Assembly: GCA_023407175.1 (NCBI GenBank)
Contig: JAEYMU010000035.1
Location: forward strand, 124,001 to 188,000
Source: Bacillota bacterium
GTDB taxonomy: Bacteria; Bacillota_A; Clostridia; Lachnospirales; Lachnospiraceae
DNA: 64,000 bases
Direction of reading: 5' to 3'
Shown: piece by piece, positions 62,384 to 64,000 of the stretch
Layout of the letters: every line of letters starts with the position of its first letter
How positions within the stretch are numbered: the first letter of the stretch is position 1
The notes under the pieces: generated by a model
Told to the model about the DNA's origin: nothing
Databases searched by the model: none
Seen by the model: only the letters and a program-made list of their open reading frames with translations
Made by a program: the position numbers and the translations under genes

Positions 62384-62528
62384 TCCCAGGGTTTCGGATT
62401 AAGATATGAAAAATTAATATATTTTTTATTAGGAAAAGGACAGGATTTGTTGTATGATGATAGAAAAGAGTAGTACAGCCACACCACAGATATAGCTGCG
62501 GCTGTACCATAAAATACAGGAGGTTGCA

Positions 62529-62921
62529 ATGAATCAATTCAGAAGGTTCATGTATGGCCGATATGGTTTTGACCGGCTGACAAGAGACATAGTAATACTG
62601 TCAATGCTGGTTACTTTCATAGGATCAATTACAAGACTGTTACCCTTATATGTGCTGTCTTATCTGCTGCTGTTCTATGCCCTGTTTCGGACCTTTTCAA
62701 AAAACATACAGAAGCGCTATAATGAAAATATGGCCTATAGCCGGATAACAGGACCGATTGGAAAGAAGCTGCATGATTTCTTTTTAATTCTGTTTGGAAC
62801 GAAGACGCACAAGTATTACCGGTGTTCCCATTGCAGGCAGACCATCAGGGTCCCGAAAGGCAAGGGAAAGATTTGCATCACTTGTCCCAAATGCCGGAGT
62901 GAATTCATCCGAAAAACCTGA
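62529..62921 (+). CDS. Small membrane protein with zinc ribbon
   Basis: A 130-residue protein behind AGGAGG. Two hydrophobic segments (about 21-38 and 41-58). The C-terminus has CSHC and CPKC pairs, YYRCSHCRQTIRVPKGKGKICITCPKC, a zinc ribbon. Related proteins without known function occur in Lachnospiraceae. The gene follows the importer operon after 145 bp and may have its own promoter. Role unknown. Confidence 0.75.
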   Translation: MNQFRRFMYGRYGFDRLTRDIVILSMLVTFIGSITRLLPLYVLSYLLLFYALFRTFSKNIQKRYNENMAYSRITGPIGKKLHDFFLILFGTKTHKYYRCSHCRQTIRVPKGKGKICITCPKCRSEFIRKT

Positions 62922-62967
62922 TTTTTAAGGATGATCATCATACAATAAGTTTGAAATTAGAACCAGA

Positions 62968-62991
62968 AGGAGGGAGTGATCCCTCCTTTTT
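62968..62991 (+). terminator. Terminator after zinc-ribbon gene
   Basis: AGGAGGGA pairs with TCCCTCCT around GTGA, then TTTT. Confidence 0.85.
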
Positions 62992-63031
62992 AGTATCCGG
63001 GCATGAATGAAATGCCTTGATATTTTTGCCA

Positions 63032-63057
63032 TAAATTTTACATGATTTGAACGATAT
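63032..63057 (+). promoter_or_regulatory. Sigma-28-like promoter of the second chemoreceptor
   Basis: TAAA (63032-63035), 14-16 bp, then CGATAT (63052-63057), resembling the flagellar sigma-D/28 consensus TAAA-N15-GCCGATAT. The first copy has CAAA and a more diverged second box. Confidence 0.45.
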
Positions 63058-63132
63058 CCTATTGCAAATAAACTCCCTCTAAGTATAATTATACTTAGGC
63101 AGCATTAATGACAAGTCGCAAGGAGGATAAAG

Positions 63133-64000
63133 ATGGAGGATCATCTGCAAAGAAAGAGAAACTTTATGAAAAGGGCGAACTATTCGTCCAATATTATCAT
63201 ATGGGTTTTGACAGCCGTTCTGGCCCTCGGATTTTTTTCAGAATATTTAAAACATAACAGATCTCTTGCATTTACCGTCGCTTTTATCTCATACATATTT
63301 ATCATTGGATTAACCTCTACGTTACTCTGCCGATTCCGTCCCTACAGTAATATAATCAGGTATATCTCCTGTTATGGGTATTTGATTGCCTACTGTATGG
63401 TATTATTTACGGGAGATAAATATCTTTCCGTAGTCTTTGCATATCCCGTTACAATTGCGTACTGCATCTATGCGGACAAATGGTTTACCGTCATTGAAGC
63501 TGTACTTGTATTTGCTATCAATATCATATATATCGGATTTCGGTTAGAAAACGGACATAATGCCAATCTGGATATGACACAATATGTGCTGCAGATCGGA
63601 GCGCTGATTATTTATCTGACGGGTCTGATCATTGTAGTAAAATTCTTAAGTAAATCAAATGAAACAGCTGAGATTAACCTGCATATGGCTGAGGAGGCAC
63701 AGGGAAAGCAGGCTGAACTCATGGACAATTTAAGAGAGCTTGCCGGCGTTGTGAATCATAATTCCATCAAAGTAAGCGATGTGGTAAATGATATGAATGA
63801 ATCATCAAATACAGTGGAGACTGCAATCAATCAGATCTCCGAGGGGGCTTTATCCACGGTGGAGAATATCCAGGATCAGACCGTATTATCCGGTACGATT
63901 CAGGAGAAGATATCCAATACCTTTGCTACCTCGGAAGCAATTAAAAATGCCGCCGATCTGACGAAGATGAATGTGGCAGGCGGATTGGAAAGAATTAAAG
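63133..64000 (+). CDS. Second methyl-accepting chemotaxis protein (3'-truncated by window)
   Basis: ATG at 63133 behind AAGGAGG opens a frame to the last base with no stop; 289 codons are visible. Its first residues [19 protein letters not shown] are almost the same as the receptor at 55969, and the six helices and first half of the signalling region also match closely, with conservative changes. It is thus a paralogue arising by duplication. The tip of the signalling hairpin lies outside the window. Confidence 0.9.
   Translation, partial: MEDHLQRKRNFMKRANYSSNIIIWVLTAVLALGFFSEYLKHNRSLAFTVAFISYIFIIGLTSTLLCRFRPYSNIIRYISCYGYLIAYCMVLFTGDKYLSVVFAYPVTIAYCIYADKWFTVIEAVLVFAINIIYIGFRLENGHNANLDMTQYVLQIGALIIYLTGLIIVVKFLSKSNETAEINLHMAEEAQGKQAELMDNLRELAGVVNHNSIKVSDVVNDMNESSNTVETAINQISEGALSTVENIQDQTVLSGTIQEKISNTFATSEAIKNAADLTKMNVAGGLERIK

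Overview
The window looks like a chromosomal segment of a low-GC, spore-forming Clostridia bacterium, most likely a Lachnospiraceae relative. This is an inference from family content: a sigma-K type sporulation factor, a CotA-like oxidase, the ireB-ruvX-DUF1292 block, UPF0210 next to an ACT protein, YesM/YesN regulators and frequent TTG/GTG starts behind strong Shine-Dalgarno sites.

Layout. (1) 1-9460: right end of an AT-rich siphovirus-type prophage. It carries tape measure, tail proteins, an S74-type tail fibre, a small membrane protein, a lectin-like protein, a holin-like protein and a GNAT cargo gene. Two back-to-back tyrosine recombinases on the minus strand follow, then an array of four dyads beside tRNA-Leu(CAA), whose 3' end faces the prophage. 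(2) 9650-30927: housekeeping block with polA, coaE, a WalJ-like nuclease, ACT/UPF0210, pepD, cell-wall genes (LCP, M23), a cysteine desulfurase with thiI, an HPr-like regulator, mtaB, and a Bacillus-yrr-like cluster (ireB-ruvX-DUF1292, then fur-family and RNase J, then MltG-like, trmR, U32). (3) 30993-40839: a carbohydrate locus with YesM/YesN two-component system, glycosidase, ABC binding protein, two permeases and a PfkB kinase. A promoter with AraC-type direct repeats precedes the glycosidase. (4) 40927-45397: a BlaI/BlaR1-like pair with a non-penicillin-binding sensor domain, then a class II aldolase and a DeoR regulator. (5) 45398-51632: a candidate structured RNA gene, an ABC-F protein, a CotA-like multicopper oxidase, an erm gene behind a MSFIRIR leader/attenuator, and bioY under a BirA-type operator. 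ABC-F and bioY share the same 5' leader repeat. (6) 51617-54660: GH13 enzyme, a 143-bp palindrome, an autoregulated and probably leaderless TetR gene, and sigK. (7) 54784-64000: an XRE/TPR regulator, two paralogous six-TM chemoreceptors (the second cut by the window end) flanking an ABC importer operon that contains a phosphodiesterase-like enzyme.

The most interesting items are the regulatory sequences. They are the erm leader/attenuator with a long-range stem pairing the two start regions, the candidate ~330-nt structured RNA at 45500-45828, the duplicated leader element upstream of two unrelated genes, the four-dyad array beside the dual recombinases, and the TetR gene whose operator fills its promoter spacer and whose transcript should begin at the start codon. 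I did not see a clearly new defence or multi-gene system. No CRISPR array was seen.
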